From Mesobacillus persicus (GTDB lineage Bacteria; Bacillota; Bacilli; Bacillales; Cytobacillaceae): DNA of 64,000 bases. Positions 45,184 through 55,257 of the stretch are shown here, one piece after another. The translations under genes were made by a program, and so were the position numbers. Within the stretch, counting starts at the first letter, position 1. Every line of letters starts with the position of its first letter. The stretch covers positions 55,195 through 119,194 of the forward strand of contig NZ_FOBW01000015.1 in the NCBI RefSeq assembly GCF_900109925.1, read 5' to 3'. The notes beneath the pieces were generated by a model that was given only the letters and a program-made list of their open reading frames with translations, did not search any database and had not been told where the DNA came from.

Positions 45184-45674
45184 TGTTGTGGGAGCAGTTT
45201 GATAAGAATGAAATATATATACTTGTTATGTTAGTAGTTGCCTATGCTACTTTTTTCATCCTTCCTAAAAAACTTCCGCGTGATATCACGTTGTTATTTC
45301 TCATCTGGGGGTTCTCCAGCTCGACTTTATTTGATTTTACAATCGGTGGAGGCTTAATGGATTTCTATAAAGTAAATGACTCGAATAAATATGAAGTAAC
45401 TGACCTTCTTACCTATATTTTATTTGCTACCTTTGGTTACTTTTTTGTTTACTTCTATCAAGTACTCAGAATTAATAAAAAAAGGTTTATCCCTTACGTA
45501 CTTGGGTGGACTGCCATTGGTTTAGTAATGGAGACCGTCTCAAAATGGATGGGCGTCACTCATTATCAGCATGGGTATATTCTCCCCTATTCCATCGCCG
45601 TTTTTTTAGTCGTCCAAACAACAACAGGACTATACTTCGAACTCATTAAGAGGAGAATGAATCTTGGAAAATAG
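45180..45674 (+). CDS. CBO0543 family integral membrane protein
   Basis: 164 residues, about five helices. FDFTIGGGLMDFYKVNDSNK and YEVTDLLTYILFATFGYFFV match the pattern of CBO0543-type membrane proteins of spore formers. Paired with the preceding gene. Function unknown. Confidence 0.65.
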   Translation: MMLWEQFDKNEIYILVMLVVAYATFFILPKKLPRDITLLFLIWGFSSSTLFDFTIGGGLMDFYKVNDSNKYEVTDLLTYILFATFGYFFVYFYQVLRINKKRFIPYVLGWTAIGLVMETVSKWMGVTHYQHGYILPYSIAVFLVVQTTTGLYFELIKRRMNLGK

Positions 45675-45704
45675 GATTTAGGATACACTAAATTAATCAG
45701 ACAA

Positions 45705-45752
45705 AAAGAAAGAGAAGAGCGGATCCATAAATAATGGAATCAGCTCTTCTCT
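45705..45752. terminator. Terminator between convergent genes
   Basis: GAGAAGAGC...GATTCCATTA imperfect long stem (45709-45751), usable on either strand. Confidence 0.75.
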
Positions 45753-45756
45753 CCAA

Positions 45757-46368
45757 TTATTGATTGCCTTTCTTCACCCATTCAGCCACAGTAACTGTAC
45801 GTTTCGCCTGGTGCTTTACAGCTGCCTCAACATCTTCAATCATCTTCCCATCTTGGTCGACTGTGACGCTCGTTCCATAAGGGTTCCCTCCTGCTCCAAA
45901 AATAACAGGGTCCGTGTATCCAGGTGATGCGATAATCGCACCCCAGTGCATCATTGAAGTATATAAGGATAGAAGAGTTGCTTCTTGACCACCATGTAGA
46001 TTTTGTGCTGAGGTCATCGCACTGACCACTTTGTTCACGGTTTTTCCTGTAGCCCAAATCCCTCCTTGGATATCTAGGAATTGTTTCATTTGGGAAGGCA
46101 TGTTCCCAAATCTGGTTGGTACACTAAAGATAATCGCGTCAGCCCATTCAATGTCGTCTGATGTTGCAACTGGGACATCTTTCGTTGATTCCACCGTTGC
46201 TTTCCATACTTCGTTTCTTTCGATAATAGATTCTGGTGCTAATTCCTCTACTTTTAATACCTTCACCTCAGCACCTATTTCCTTTGCGCCTGCTTCAGCC
46301 CATTGAGCAAGTTGATAGTTTGTCCCACTCATGCTGTAGAAAACCACAGCCAACTTTACATTTGTCAT
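45757..46368 (-). CDS. WrbA-type NAD(P)H:quinone oxidoreductase
   Basis: About 203 residues from MTNVKLAVVFYSMSGTNYQL at 46368, with AAGGAGG 8 nt upstream. Flavodoxin fold: FYSMSGTNYQLA binds FMN phosphate, and VPTRFGNMPSQMKQFLD plus HGGQEATLLSLYTSMMHWG are WrbA signatures. Reduces quinones by two electrons, protecting against redox cycling. Confidence 0.88.
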   Translation of the reverse strand: MTNVKLAVVFYSMSGTNYQLAQWAEAGAKEIGAEVKVLKVEELAPESIIERNEVWKATVESTKDVPVATSDDIEWADAIIFSVPTRFGNMPSQMKQFLDIQGGIWATGKTVNKVVSAMTSAQNLHGGQEATLLSLYTSMMHWGAIIASPGYTDPVIFGAGGNPYGTSVTVDQDGKMIEDVEAAVKHQAKRTVTVAEWVKKGNQ

Positions 46369-46610
46369 AACGAAAACCTCCTTATTCATTGAGTTCCCAA
46401 GGAATACGTTAGGAAACCTATTTTCCTTACACTCGTCTATTATTACTTTGTTCATAATCCGTATACAATCTTTGTGAAATTTATTATTTATTGGGAATCA
46501 ACGAGAGACGATTTTTCCAAAAACTCTCCACCTTTATCCGTATTTTAAGTCTGTTAGATATACTATAAAGGCTATACTAGAATTAACTATAAAATTTAAA
46601 GGGTAGATTT

Positions 46611-47717
46611 ATGAAGATTCCAAAAAGGTTTAAATTCGTTGGGGGAAGAATTGCAAAAACGGGAATTGCTGTTTTTGTTACAGCTCTTATTTGTCATCTA
46701 CTGAATTGGCCTGCCATGTTCGCTGTTATCACAGCAATCGTCACGATAGAACCAACGGCAGCCGATTCCATTAAAAAAGCATTTGTTCGGTTCCCAGCCT
46801 CTGCTATTGGCGCTGGATTTTCCGTACTTGCTACGTTTTTATTCGGGGACAGTCCGCTATCCTATGCATTTGTATCGTTGGCAACGATCATAACCTGTGA
46901 CAAACTTAAATTACATGATGGAATATTAGTTGCAACCTTAACTGGCGTAGCAATGATTTCAACCGTTCACGATGAATACGTCTCCTCCTTTTTCATTCGA
47001 TTAGGGACAACCAGTACTGGGTTAATTGTTTCGTCTTTAGTCAACCTTCTGGTTATGCCCCCTAAATACTCTGCAACCATTAGCAGAGCAATCCATACTC
47101 TGTTCATGAAGGCTGGAGATATACTAAATACCATTGGAAATGAATTATGTCATTTCCAGACCAGCGAAAAGGAAATACGGAAAACATTTTATAACTTAGT
47201 AAAAGAGATTGAAAAAATAGAGACGCTTTGTACATACCAAAAAGATGAATGGCGATTCCACCGAGTGAAACGTAAAGACGTTGGCTATTTTCACTATGAA
47301 TATAAGAAATTAAATATCCTTCGTCAGATCACCTATCATATCGGGAACTTAATCTATCTCCCGACGCATCACTTTACATTGGGAAAAACCAAAAACGCGT
47401 TGATTTTAGATACCATTCACTCTCTTAGAGCGATTTATTACGACGCCAATTTCACCATTCGAAAAGAGCATCATTCGAAAATATCCGAAATTACTGAATG
47501 GTTCGCCGATCAGAAATCCTTTATGGAATTAAGTACCATAAAAACGGAACAGTCCCATCATTTTTCACCGGAGATGGTGATTTTATATGAGTTGCTTTCC
47601 ATTCATGAATTAACAGAGGAACTAAGCCAAATCCATAAACTTCAAGAACAAAGAGAAAACCGAGTCAAACGAGTAAGTGTTCCAACCAACATACGTTCAA
47701 AGAATAGAGGGACGTAG
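46611..47717 (+). CDS. Aromatic acid exporter (ArAE/FUSC-like) membrane protein
   Basis: 368 residues. About six N-terminal helices (IAKTGIAVFVTALICHLLNW, FAVITAIVTIEPTAADSIKK) and a cytosolic helical C-terminal half. The TIEPTAADSIKKAFVRFPAS loop and overall order are typical of the Bacillus ArAE_1 family. Substrate unknown. Confidence 0.8.
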   Translation: MKIPKRFKFVGGRIAKTGIAVFVTALICHLLNWPAMFAVITAIVTIEPTAADSIKKAFVRFPASAIGAGFSVLATFLFGDSPLSYAFVSLATIITCDKLKLHDGILVATLTGVAMISTVHDEYVSSFFIRLGTTSTGLIVSSLVNLLVMPPKYSATISRAIHTLFMKAGDILNTIGNELCHFQTSEKEIRKTFYNLVKEIEKIETLCTYQKDEWRFHRVKRKDVGYFHYEYKKLNILRQITYHIGNLIYLPTHHFTLGKTKNALILDTIHSLRAIYYDANFTIRKEHHSKISEITEWFADQKSFMELSTIKTEQSHHFSPEMVILYELLSIHELTEELSQIHKLQEQRENRVKRVSVPTNIRSKNRGT

Positions 47718-47722
47718 TTTCA

Positions 47723-47965
47723 TTATTTAATAATAAGAACCCGCTTTAACGACTCAAGTTCTGAAGTTGCCATTTCTAAGAACTTGCTATTCGTCAAGAT
47801 TTTGATATAGCTTATACTACTGTCTAAATGGTCCAAGTCCTCCATTGCTTGCTTGTTATCGCCTTGAAACTGTCCCTGACTCTCTTCCGCGGCCCGAACG
47901 ACCATTTCTATGTATTTTTTGGTATACGCCAATCGTTTTTTTCCATATTCAAATTCTGTTGTCAT
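47723..47965 (-). CDS. Hypothetical helical protein
   Basis: 80 residues, almost all helix-forming (MTTEFEYGKKRLAYTKKYIE, then ISYIKILTNSKFLEMATSEL). AAGGGAGA precedes the ATG. Ends 5 bp from the convergent exporter gene. No family recognised. Confidence 0.5.
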   Translation of the reverse strand: MTTEFEYGKKRLAYTKKYIEMVVRAAEESQGQFQGDNKQAMEDLDHLDSSISYIKILTNSKFLEMATSELESLKRVLIIK

Positions 47966-48138
47966 TCATATCTCCCTTCACGACTTATTTTTATAGAGAA
48001 AGTAAGTTTGAGGCTTATGGATCTTATGGGGATTTCTGAGGTTAATCATCAATATATCACAGCTTCCAAAAAGCGGCAGTTTCCCGTTATGTATTGATCT
48101 TTGATATGATAAAAGTAGTTGAATATAGAAAGGGATTT

Positions 48139-48753
48139 ATGATGATTGAATATACAGGAGAACGAGTCATACCCGAGTTAATGAAGCCAACAAATGGACT
48201 TCTATTGGAGCATATCGCAAGGTATCACTTTGCGATTCCTTATGCAAAAGGACGTGTACTGGATTTTGCTTGTGGAAGTGGTTTTGGGAGCAATATCATT
48301 GCAAAAGCGGCAAAGAAGGAAATCGAAGAAGTGATTGCCATTGACATTGATGAAGAAGCGATTAAATATGCAAGCGGGGCTTACTATCACCCACTCATAT
48401 CGTTTCAACAAGGAAATGTCATTGACCGCACTTTACCTGAAAAACTGGGTCAATTCGATTTAATCATTAGCTTCGAAACCATTGAGCATGTTCATGAAGA
48501 AGAGCAATTTATGAGAAATGTGTATCACCTCCTTAAGCCTGGCGGGAAGCTCGTCATCTCCACCCCTTTTGGACAAGGCCGAGGACAACCAACAAGTGAA
48601 CCTTTTCATATTCACCAATTAACAATCGTAGAATTCCACGCCCACTTTGATCAGTATCACGAAAAGGAATTTTATTTTCAAAAAGGCGTCCTAGTCGAAC
48701 CTGGCCGAAAGGATATCCACTATCCGATTGGGATTGCCGTTTGTACTAAATGA
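48139..48753 (+). CDS. Class I SAM-dependent methyltransferase
   Basis: About 204 residues from MMIEYTGERVIPELMKP at 48139 (AGAAAGGGA upstream). RVLDFACGSGFGSNIIA is the SAM motif I, VIAIDIDEEAI motif II, and LIISFETIEHVHEE and LLKPGGKLVISTP complete the Methyltransf_11/25 pattern. The substrate is unknown. Confidence 0.85.
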   Translation: MMIEYTGERVIPELMKPTNGLLLEHIARYHFAIPYAKGRVLDFACGSGFGSNIIAKAAKKEIEEVIAIDIDEEAIKYASGAYYHPLISFQQGNVIDRTLPEKLGQFDLIISFETIEHVHEEEQFMRNVYHLLKPGGKLVISTPFGQGRGQPTSEPFHIHQLTIVEFHAHFDQYHEKEFYFQKGVLVEPGRKDIHYPIGIAVCTK

Positions 48754-48754
48754 A

Positions 48755-49011
48755 GAACAAAAGCGCAAGCGCTTTGATCCGCCCCGTGAGTCTAGACAAG
48801 CCGTCAATAAGGTTGTTTTTTAACCTTCTTGACGGCTTGTACGAAAAGCGGAGGCGACTGTACAGGGATGACAAGCATAAGACGCGCCCTGTAAGAAGGT
48901 GCTTTTTACCTTCTGAAAGGGAGTAGCTTATGACCCGAGGGCTAGGCGCTAGGGCTGGATACAGAGAACGAACACAATTATCCACACCCCTTAAAGTTTT
49001 ATAAATTCCTT
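48755..49011. repeat. Dispersed palindromic repeat with DnaA box, copy 2
   Basis: Reverse-orientation relative of 21301-21472, 85 bp longer. Starts one base after the methyltransferase stop. Contains a strong inverted repeat (CAAGCCGTCAATAAGGTT with its near-complement), TTATCCACA near 48978, and the shared end TTTATAAATTCCTTA. Confidence 0.8.
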
Positions 49012-49021
49012 AACAATTATA

Positions 49022-49060
49022 AAAAAAGACACTAATTCGCTGAATTAGTGTCTTTTTGTT
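49022..49060 (-). terminator. Terminator of the aminopeptidase gene
   Basis: AAAAAGACACTAATTC/GAATTAGTGTCTTTTT around GCT; can act on both strands. Confidence 0.9.
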
Positions 49061-49097
49061 GAAGGAATTTACCGACCTTGCCATTCCCTGCTTAAGC

Positions 49098-49850
<753 letters not shown>

Positions 49851-50063
49851 CTATATCTTTTGACTTCGTTTAAAATTGTACAGTTATTATGTACTAGAAC
49901 GCAAATTAGTTTATGTCACTGATATTTGGAACGTTGGAAGCCCCGTCATTCCCTGATATCCAAGCTTCACACAATTTCAGGGAAACTTTAGACAAATCAC
50001 GTGTAACACTTTAACCAGTACAATCTAATTGCTGTACTCTGGACCATTAGTAATCTTCATAAA

Positions 50064-50098
50064 AAAACAGACCCAAATACCAAAACTAGGTCTGCTTT
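50064..50098 (-). terminator. Terminator of the yebC-type gene
   Basis: GCAGACC/GGTCTGT stem with T7 on the minus strand. Confidence 0.85.
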
Positions 50099-50105
50099 AA
50101 AATAA

Positions 50106-50825
50106 TTATTCACCTAAATCGACATTGTGATACACTTGTCTAACGTCTTCTAGGTCTTCTAAAGCATCAATCATTTTTTCAAATTGGGCTTGGGCGTCTG
50201 CAGGTAATTCTACTTCATTTTGCGCAAGCATCGTAAGCTCGGCTACAGTAAAATCAGTCACACCAACATTCTTGAATGCCTCTTGAACAGAGTGGAATTG
50301 ATCAGGTTCTGCATAAATGATGACAGAATCTCCCTCTTCAAGAATGTCACGAACCTCGACGTCCGCTTCCATCAATAACTCCAATACTTCATCCGCTGTT
50401 TTCCCTTCTACCCCGAAAACAGCTGTTGCATCAAACATATAAGAAACAGAGCCGCTGACACCCATATTCCCACCATTTTTACCAAAAGCAGCACGAACAT
50501 CAGATGCCGTACGATTTACATTATTTGTTAGCGCATCAACAATAACCATTGACCCATTTGGTCCAAAGCCCTCATAACGAAGCTCGGAATAAGTCTCGTC
50601 ATCGCCGCCTTTTGCTTTATCAATAGCCCGGTCAATAATCGTTTTTGGCACATTGTATGTTTTTGCACGCTCAAGTACAACCTTTAAAGCTTGGTTTGCT
50701 TCAGGATCTGGTTCACCTTGCTTAGCTGCTACATAGATTTCGAGTCCGAATTTCGCATAAATACGACTCGTATTCGCATCCTTTGACGCCTTTTTTTCTT
50801 TAATATTGTTCCATTTACGGCCCAT
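50106..50825 (-). CDS. YebC/PmpR family protein (YeeN type)
   Basis: About 239 residues from [20 protein letters not shown] at 50825. [13 protein letters not shown] segment [40 protein letters not shown] and the C-terminal [16 protein letters not shown] match B. subtilis YeeN almost throughout. Family members bind DNA or help translation of proline stretches, as recently proposed for YebC proteins. Confidence 0.93.
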   Translation of the reverse strand: MGRKWNNIKEKKASKDANTSRIYAKFGLEIYVAAKQGEPDPEANQALKVVLERAKTYNVPKTIIDRAIDKAKGGDDETYSELRYEGFGPNGSMVIVDALTNNVNRTASDVRAAFGKNGGNMGVSGSVSYMFDATAVFGVEGKTADEVLELLMEADVEVRDILEEGDSVIIYAEPDQFHSVQEAFKNVGVTDFTVAELTMLAQNEVELPADAQAQFEKMIDALEDLEDVRQVYHNVDLGE

Positions 50826-51267
50826 CATGAACACTCGCTTTCAACTTTGTATCATGCAACTTCTTCTAGAGTTTTTTCTATGTAATAAAAACTTCCTATA
50901 AAATCGCACACAATCACTCTCATTATACCTTAAATTGGGCAATTATGAGAAGTGAATCATCGCAAATCAATGAAATCGGGGACCATCAACTGATGGCCCA
51001 AAGTTTTTATTATTTTACCCTCAATAACCTCAGTCCGTTTAATGTCACAAGGAGCTTGGCACCCATAGCAATCCCCACAGTTGCAGCGGCTGGTGCAGGG
51101 GCGTCCCCCTACCAACGCAACATGACCATACGCTTAAAACAGACATTTGAACGTCAATAGAAACGAATCATTTTCATAAAAAAAAAGGTCCACCCAATGG
51201 ATGAAACCTTCTTTTATGCATACAATAAAAAATCATAAGTTAAAATTCAATTTGTACAGATCTTTCA
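50826..51267. other. Intergenic region with no supported gene
   Basis: Holds a 71-codon plus-strand frame (50945-51160) and, opposite it, a minus-strand frame rich in Ala and Gly that is cut by one TAG. Neither has a ribosome binding site. A hairpin (GGGACCATCA/TGATGGCCC) lies near 50979-51000. A weak terminator of the YdjO-like gene lies near 51180-51215. Confidence 0.4.
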
Positions 51268-51474
51268 TTATCCAGTCACATTGAAACTGTGGTTGTTGAC
51301 CACTTCCAACTCTTTTGTTGTTTCTTCCATCGGACTCTTACAAATAGGGCATGCTGGAGTAGAACTGCTTTTAAAGTTGTCACGAACCCAACAATTACAT
51401 TGATCTGATGTACAAACCCAAATCTTTGTTTCTGCAGTCACAATCTCTTCAGGAGGTTTTCTTCCAAATGCCAT
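51268..51474 (-). CDS. Cold-inducible YdjO-like zinc-ribbon protein
   Basis: About 68 residues (MAFGRKPPEEIV...). Two Cys groups, WVCTSDQCNCWVRDNF and ACPICKSPM, fit a zinc ribbon of the YdjO family. The start may be 51474, 51480 (ATG) or 51483 (GTG). The family was named for cold induction in Bacillus; the role is unknown. Confidence 0.75.
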   Translation of the reverse strand: MAFGRKPPEEIVTAETKIWVCTSDQCNCWVRDNFKSSSTPACPICKSPMEETTKELEVVNNHSFNVTG

Positions 51475-51810
51475 TTCCATCACGCTCCATTTAAAAATTT
51501 TAAGCTAATATCTTTGCTAATAAAAAAATCATTTATTATAAGTAGCGATAGGAACAGACTGCTTATAATAAATGAATCTTCTCTCTTTTTCAACTCTTCT
51601 CCCATCATACCATATTTTGTTTTTTTTTACAAAAATACGACACACGGCTAACTTTATCCAACCTATCAACCCTCTAATAATATGCTCAGAATCCCGAAAA
51701 ATACTCCTGTTTTTTAAGAAGAATCTCTTGAGTTTAGTTGTACAAGCTGACCTTTCAGAATACATATAGTACGAGCATCAAATATTGGATGGTAATGGGG
51801 GTTTTTAGGC
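51475..51810. other. Intergenic region upstream of the LysE-like gene
   Basis: AT-rich, 336 bp. No ORF with a ribosome binding site, no clear promoter or hairpin identified. Confidence 0.4.
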
Positions 51811-52440
51811 TTGAGTGTTTTTCTGAGTTATGTCTTTCTAGGTTTATCCCTAGCTGCACCAATTGGGCCGGTAAACGCAGCACAAATGGATAAAGGGATA
51901 AAAAGTGGCTTTTTCCATTCTTGGCTTTTGGGCTTAGGAGCATTAAGCGCAGATATCATTTATATGCTTTCAGTATACATGGGCGTCGTACGATTTCTTG
52001 AAACGCCGTTTATGCAAACCTTTCTCTGGTTTTTTGGCTTTTTCGTTCTTATGTATACAGGCATAGAAACAATTGTTGGGGCAGGAAAAGTAGTTTTAAG
52101 TAAACATAGACAACCGGAGTCTGGATTAAAGTCTTTTATGTCTGGTTTTTTGATGTCGATTTCAAATCCGCTCACGATTTTATTTTGGCTAGGAATATAT
52201 GGTTCGGTACTTGCTCGTACAGCTTCTTCTTTTGGGACAGCTGAATTAATTTTATACAGCTTTGCCATCATTTTAGGACTTATTATTTGGGATATAACGA
52301 TGGCCTTTATATCAAGTAGTTTTAAGAAATTGCTAACCACTCGTATTCTTTCGGTTATTTCTGTTTTTTCTGGGCTTTCACTTATCGGTTTTGCTATCTA
52401 TTTCGGAATCCAGGCCGTCAAAGTTCTTTTGAATTCATGA
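51811..52440 (+). CDS. LysE family translocator
   Basis: 209 residues, about six helices, TTG start with GGGGG 9 nt upstream. GLSLAAPIGPVNAAQMDKGIKSG is the LysE/RhtB N-terminal signature, and FLMSISNPLTILFWLGIYGS the second. These proteins export amino acids; the specific substrate is unknown. Confidence 0.85.
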   Translation: MSVFLSYVFLGLSLAAPIGPVNAAQMDKGIKSGFFHSWLLGLGALSADIIYMLSVYMGVVRFLETPFMQTFLWFFGFFVLMYTGIETIVGAGKVVLSKHRQPESGLKSFMSGFLMSISNPLTILFWLGIYGSVLARTASSFGTAELILYSFAIILGLIIWDITMAFISSSFKKLLTTRILSVISVFSGLSLIGFAIYFGIQAVKVLLNS

Positions 52441-52523
52441 TGATTTCCTATAATGCTGGCTCTGGTTGATTAATGCATCAATCAACGGTTATAAAATCAG
52501 TGCCTTACAGAGACATAAGGATA

Positions 52524-52566
52524 AAAAATGAAACCGCTAAGAATCATTAACGGTTTCATTTTTTAT
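52524..52566. terminator. Bidirectional terminator
   Basis: ATAAAAAATGAAACCG/CGGTTTCATTTTTTAT between convergent lysE-like and permease genes. Confidence 0.9.
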
Positions 52567-52618
52567 CGGTCGTCTACAACTGAACTTGTGAGAATTCAGT
52601 TTGAACGGAATCCATATT

Positions 52619-53977
52619 TTATTGAAATCTTGGCCGCGGTACCTTTGTGTTTTTTTTCTTCTTTTTCTTCCCACCTAGTTTGTTCCTAAGTAGAAGGATT
52701 GCAGCGATTAGCCCGATAAATCCAAGTGAAATGAAAAAACCTGGACGGGCCATGTGGTCAAATAAAGTTCCACTTACAGCGATAAGAATTAACGCAATTG
52801 CTGTAAATCTTTTCACCTGATCAAAAGTGGTTAATTCAATAATATGTTTAAAGGAAAACAAAAGAAATAACCAATTATAAATTAACATGAGCCCAGCCGC
52901 TGTCGTTAAGTACTCATAGATTCGTTCTGGCATCGCAAAGGACAAAATAATCGATGAAATTAATCCTAGTGTCGTGAGTCCGAGAGCAAAGTGAGGAACC
53001 TTTAGCTTTCCTTCTTTGGCCAATACTTTTGGCGCGTCTCCATCCTTTGACAAAGTGACAATCATACTAGTCACCGCAAATAGTGAAGCACACATTGTCG
53101 AGAAGCCAGCAATAATCATCGCTCCATTGAATAGATGCGGGACAAATGGAAGCTTGTAATGATCCAAGGTTGTGACAAAGGGACTCTCTTTTGTTGTGAA
53201 ATCATTATAAGGGACAAGTAGAACAGCGAGTCCAATCGCGAGAAGATAAATAACTGTTAATAAAAGCAGCATGATTTTCCCCGCTTTCGGAGCGTCTTCT
53301 TTATTTTTAAGTCTCGGGGCCATAATTCCCATAATTTCAATGCCACCAAAAGCATAAAAAGCATAGATTAACGCCGTCCATAAGCCCATATAACCACCAG
53401 GAAGGAAATGGTCCATTCGATCTGAAACATTCACCTGATGCCCCAGCCCTTTAAAGAATCCAAAAACCGCAAGTGTAGCAAGGACTAAAAACATAAAAAT
53501 GGCGGCTACTTTGATAATAGCAAAGATATTTTCCATTTTTTCAAAGCCTTTTGTACCAGTCAGGACAACACCTAACCCAAGTACTGCAAACCCCGCAGCA
53601 AACACCCACATCGGGATATTAGGAAACCAGAAACGTGAAAACAGCGATAAGGCTGTTAACTGACTACCCATAATTAAAAGCTCTGAGCTCCAGTAAACCC
53701 ATCCACTCGAAAAGCCTGCCCATTTACCATAGGCCTTTTTGGCATAAGACCTAAAAGAGCCTTTCTGTGGATCCTTAGCTGACATCTTGGCTAGCGCATC
53801 AAAAACGAGATAGGTACCTACTGCGGCCAACCCAAATACAATTAGCGCTGATGGTCCTGTTTTTGTAATTGCAAGGGCTGAACCAAGGAAAAAACCTGTA
53901 CCAATAATACAGCCGATCCCAATCATTGAGAGCTGCCACCAAGCTAATTTCGCTTCTTTCGAGGACTTACTGCTCAT
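52619..53977 (-). CDS. Amino acid permease (APC superfamily)
   Basis: 452 residues, 12 helices. WWQLSMIGIGCIIGTGFFLGSA is the APC helix-1 substrate-binding GxIIGTGFF motif; YAFYAFGGIEIMGIMAPRLK is the helix-6 motif. The C-terminus ends in a Lys-rich tail (GGKKKKKKNTKVPRPRF). Amino-acid specificity is unknown. Confidence 0.87.
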   Translation of the reverse strand: MSSKSSKEAKLAWWQLSMIGIGCIIGTGFFLGSALAITKTGPSALIVFGLAAVGTYLVFDALAKMSAKDPQKGSFRSYAKKAYGKWAGFSSGWVYWSSELLIMGSQLTALSLFSRFWFPNIPMWVFAAGFAVLGLGVVLTGTKGFEKMENIFAIIKVAAIFMFLVLATLAVFGFFKGLGHQVNVSDRMDHFLPGGYMGLWTALIYAFYAFGGIEIMGIMAPRLKNKEDAPKAGKIMLLLLTVIYLLAIGLAVLLVPYNDFTTKESPFVTTLDHYKLPFVPHLFNGAMIIAGFSTMCASLFAVTSMIVTLSKDGDAPKVLAKEGKLKVPHFALGLTTLGLISSIILSFAMPERIYEYLTTAAGLMLIYNWLFLLFSFKHIIELTTFDQVKRFTAIALILIAVSGTLFDHMARPGFFISLGFIGLIAAILLLRNKLGGKKKKKKNTKVPRPRFQ

Positions 53978-54283
53978 TATTATCCCTCCCGTATTTATCT
54001 CATTTATTGTTTGAAATGGAGGGATAATTTATGTAAATGAAAGAGCATGTGTAGGCATATCTTTATTATATTTTTAAAATGATTCCCATAAAGGTACTCT
54101 ATACTTTACAGGAATTATCTAACAACTGTATTTCACCTTGACCATGAGGAAGCTAATAGATGAATCGATGAGCTTTCATATTTAAATTCATTAATAAAAT
54201 GAATTCTTTGCACCAGATTGGTTGATTGTTCGAGTGACATAAGATATATAATAATAGGAGAAAAATTAAAGGATGATGTAAAT
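53978..54283. other. Intergenic region
   Basis: 305 bp upstream of both divergent genes. No conserved leader or ORF recognised. Confidence 0.4.
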
Positions 54284-54580
54284 ATGGAAATCACTGGTCA
54301 CACAGTAGAGGTATTAGAAGATCCATTTGGCTTACTTGATGGGGAGCGATTTGAATTCTTTTTAAATATTGCTGTTGATGAAGAAGATGAACTGTACACG
54401 GAAAACGGATTATTATTGAAGGTTATTTTTACTGCTACAAATGAAGAGTCCAGGATCCTTCAATATTATTTTGTTGAACAATCAACAGAGAAAATCCTCG
54501 ATTTTGCATTAGAAGATGATGAGGAAAACCTGGTAAAAAGTTATTGCAAAGATAACATCCCTATGGATGATGCAGAGTAG
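54284..54580 (+). CDS. DUF6509-like small acidic protein
   Basis: 98 residues from MEITGHTVEVLEDPFGLLDG at 54284, with AAAGGATG upstream. RFEFFLNIAVDEEDELYTEN then ILQYYFVEQSTEKILDFALE follow the pattern I associate with DUF6509 proteins of Bacillus. No catalytic motif. Has its own terminator. Confidence 0.6.
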   Translation: MEITGHTVEVLEDPFGLLDGERFEFFLNIAVDEEDELYTENGLLLKVIFTATNEESRILQYYFVEQSTEKILDFALEDDEENLVKSYCKDNIPMDDAE

Positions 54581-54588
54581 GCAGTCTA

Positions 54589-54620
54589 GTGAAAAAAGAG
54601 CAGGACAAGCTTCCTGCTCT
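54589..54620 (+). terminator. Terminator
   Basis: AAAAAGAGCAGGA/TCCTGCTCTTTTT stem. Confidence 0.9.
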
Positions 54621-54627
54621 TTTTCTT

Positions 54628-54799
54628 AGGCTCTTTTCCAAAACTTTGTAACTTTCAGAGCCTAAAAGGAACTTTAAGGCTATGTCTAGCTATAATTTTA
54701 TGAAGAGAGCTTGCAATCTTACTTAATCGCATCAAATAATCTTTTTCTGTATTAAATTCGGCCCTTGGATTTTAACCACCATCTTTGCGAAAACAGCCT
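54628..54799. mobile_element. MITE-like element, copy B (172 bp)
   Basis: Same ends as 26302-26456 but in opposite orientation: AGGCTCTTTTCC...ACT at 54628-54653 and its partner at 54774-54799. Flanked on both sides by TTTCTT (54622-54627 and 54800-54805). The right-hand duplication overlaps the stop codon (54804-54806) of the next gene. No ORF. Confidence 0.7.
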
Positions 54800-54803
54800 T
54801 TTC

Positions 54804-55208
54804 TTAGGCCTCTAGGTCCTTCCCTTCCTCAATAATATGATAAAGGAGATGAGCTAGATGGTGAATGGGCCCATATTCTTCTTCTTCCTCGTTCACTTCT
54901 TCATTGTATTCTAAATCGTTCAGGTATAGTGCCATGAACTCATAGAAATCTTTGAGATCAAACCCATAGCAAGCTTTCGGTTCTTCATTATCCTCCTCAT
55001 ATTGAAGAACGAGATAGCTAACTTTGTCCTCCTGATCCGATGCATCAAAAAAAACAAAGAAACCAATATTGGTATCAAGATCAAATAAGTGTCTTGTTCC
55101 ACCTTCCGTTGCCTTGTTGTAATCTTCCTCTGACAACTTTTGAACTGTCATTTTTTCTACTTGATCCTCGGCATGGAAATTTACGGTAAAGGACTTCACT
55201 AATTTCAC
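54804..55208 (-). CDS. Hypothetical acidic protein
   Basis: 134 residues. Mixed beta strands (SFTVNFHAEDQVEKMTVQKL, NIGFFVFFDASDQEDKVSYL) then an acidic helical end (NEEVNEEEEEYGPIHHLAHL). Its stop codon abuts the MITE-like element. No family recognised. Confidence 0.55.
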   Translation of the reverse strand: MKLVKSFTVNFHAEDQVEKMTVQKLSEEDYNKATEGGTRHLFDLDTNIGFFVFFDASDQEDKVSYLVLQYEEDNEEPKACYGFDLKDFYEFMALYLNDLEYNEEVNEEEEEYGPIHHLAHLLYHIIEEGKDLEA

Positions 55209-55257
55209 TCCTTTAGATAATTATTAACCTCTTTATTCTGTTCTTTAAAAGAGCTAA

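Noticed and set aside
50945..51160. 71-codon plus-strand ORF, and an opposite Ala-rich frame cut by one TAG
   Set aside because: No ribosome binding site, no recognised similarity, and two competing frames on opposite strands.
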